Below are positions 4,650 to 5,529 of a stretch of DNA of 5,529 nucleotides, piece by piece. Made by a program: the position numbers and the translations under genes. The notes beneath the pieces are model-generated. The model saw only the letters and a program-made list of their open reading frames with translations, was not told the DNA's origin and searched no databases. The number at the start of each line of letters is the position of its first letter. Positions within the stretch are counted from its first letter, which is position 1. This DNA is from Bacteroidales bacterium. GTDB lineage: Bacteria; Bacteroidota; Bacteroidia; Bacteroidales; JAAUTT01. The stretch lies in NCBI GenBank assembly GCA_025350365.1, contig JANXXY010000410.1, forward strand, positions 1 to 5,529. The letters are read 5' to 3'.

Positions 4650-5529
4650 ATGCAAATCAGATACAATTGGAGATTTCTGTTGAGAATTTCGCTTGTAACA
4701 GCCATGGGAGGCCTACTTTTTGGTTATGACTGGGTCGTTATCGGTGGCGCCAAGTTTTTTTTCGAAAAGTTTTTTCAGATTTCCGACTCAAACTCTCTGA
4801 AAGGATGGGCCAATAGTTGTGCGTTGATTGGATGCCTTGGCGGAGCTGTATTATCGGGGTTTTTTAGCGATAAATATGGACGTAAGAAACTTTTAATCTT
4901 ATCCGCTTTCATATTTTTTATTTCATCGATTGGCACCGGAACAGCAAATGCCTTTTTAACATTTGTTGTATGGAGAATCCTTGGGGGTGTGGCAATTGGA
5001 CTGGCATCAACCCTTTCACCAATGTATATTGCCGAAGTAACTCCTGCATCGATAAGAGGTAGATTTGTCTCCATTAACCAATTAACTATTGTAATAGGCA
5101 TTCTTGCGGCACAAATAATTAATTGGCGAATAGCCGAACCAGTGTCATTAGGCGCTACTGCCGACCAAATTTTGTATTCATGGAACGGTCAATTAGGTTG
5201 GCGGATCATGTTCTGGGCATGTGCTGTGCCAGCATTATTCTTTTTTTTGATGATGTGGTTTGTTCCTGAGAGTCCCCGGTGGCTTGCAAAAAATAAAAAG
5301 AATCACTTTAAGGTAAAACAAATACTTACGCGCATTGGAGGTGAAGCTTATGCTGAAAAAGAATTTATTGAAATTATAAAAACTCTTAAAAATTCAGAAG
5401 AAAAAGTGGAATTGAAAACTCTTTTTTCACCCGGGTTGAAATCAATACTAATTTTGGGTATCATGCTGGCTGTATTTCAGCAATGGTGCGGGATAAACGT
5501 AATATTTAACTACGCCGAAGAAATTTTTA
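4650..5529 (+). CDS. Sugar porter of the major facilitator superfamily, cut off by the window edge
   Basis: The frame is open for 293 codons to the edge; a full member would have about 450-520 residues, so TM1 to TM7 are present and the rest is missing. It would import a monosaccharide across the inner membrane with a proton (XylE/GLUT-like family). Signatures in order: GYD27WVVIGG in TM1, where the Asp aligns with the proton-linked D27 of E. coli XylE; the loop motif SDKYGRKK (73-80); R109-I-L-G-G in TM4, matching XylE R133; PMYIAEVTPASIRGR (124-138); NQLTIVIGI (143-151) in TM5; PESPRWL (206-212) after TM6; and QQWCGIN (277-283) in TM7. Q144, Q277, Q278 and N283 correspond to the XylE sugar ligands Q168, Q288, Q289 and N294. 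The position of XylE Q175 is Ile151, as in GLUT1. The substrate is not fixed; xylose, arabinose or a hexose are all possible. It is divergent from the AraC gene. The ATG at 4650 has no clear ribosome binding site, but TM1 follows at a normal distance. Confidence 0.93.
   Translation, partial: MQIRYNWRFLLRISLVTAMGGLLFGYDWVVIGGAKFFFEKFFQISDSNSLKGWANSCALIGCLGGAVLSGFFSDKYGRKKLLILSAFIFFISSIGTGTANAFLTFVVWRILGGVAIGLASTLSPMYIAEVTPASIRGRFVSINQLTIVIGILAAQIINWRIAEPVSLGATADQILYSWNGQLGWRIMFWACAVPALFFFLMMWFVPESPRWLAKNKKNHFKVKQILTRIGGEAYAEKEFIEIIKTLKNSEEKVELKTLFSPGLKSILILGIMLAVFQQWCGINVIFNYAEEIF

Noticed and set aside
4775..5101. Open frame of 108 residues on the - strand
   Set aside because: It lies fully inside the sugar porter, whose transporter motifs are clear on the other strand; the - strand product has no recognisable features.
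1..5529. CRISPR arrays, tRNA or rRNA genes, insertion sequences, attachment sites
   Set aside because: No spaced identical repeats, cloverleaf, ribosomal RNA or transposase sequence was seen in the window.

Overview
The window looks like chromosomal DNA of a Bacteroidota bacterium. It is AT-rich, and start codons lack clear GGAGG-type ribosome binding sites. The first gene is a lipoprotein with a Bacteroidota-style surface-export context after its cysteine. Its regulator, esterase and transporter also resemble those of Bacteroidota carbohydrate-use loci. The class may be Bacteroidia, but I cannot fix a genus.

Layout, left to right. (1) 115-1158 (+) encodes a beta-rich lipoprotein of unknown function. 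(2) 1159-1428 is non-coding. It holds two hairpins, one of them a good bidirectional terminator, a short TTCAAW tandem repeat, and a degenerate 7-bp tandem repeat. (3) 1429-2630 (-) is a compact three-gene operon, transcribed right to left: a 75-aa protein with two membrane helices, an ECF sigma factor whose ATG directly follows the stop of the first gene, and a 114-aa protein with a membrane segment that is a candidate anti-sigma factor. (4) 2631-2723 is a divergent control region with an ECF-type promoter candidate facing the sigma operon and two small imperfect palindromes. (5) 2724-3646 (+) is a secreted alpha/beta-hydrolase of the acetylxylan-esterase type, split by a one-base frameshift near 3262-3266. 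(6) 3647-4528 (-) is an AraC-family regulator convergent with the esterase; the two stop codons abut as TAATTA. (7) From 4650 (+) a sugar porter of the major facilitator superfamily runs off the right edge.

How the genes may work together. The right half resembles a small carbohydrate-use locus. A secreted esterase would release acyl groups from plant-type glycans, the AraC protein would sense a sugar, and the proton-linked porter would import it. The esterase and the porter share a similar TTTACTTT(C)GTC element upstream. The frameshift separates the esterase's nucleophile from its Asp and His, so as written this enzyme should be dead, unless the base loss is a sequencing error. The left half is a cell-envelope signalling module (ECF sigma plus two small membrane proteins) beside a lipoprotein. 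Nothing in the sequence shows that the lipoprotein is its target.

The least described part is the sigma cassette with its two uncharacterised small membrane proteins. One of these has its two helices encoded by a near-identical DNA duplication.
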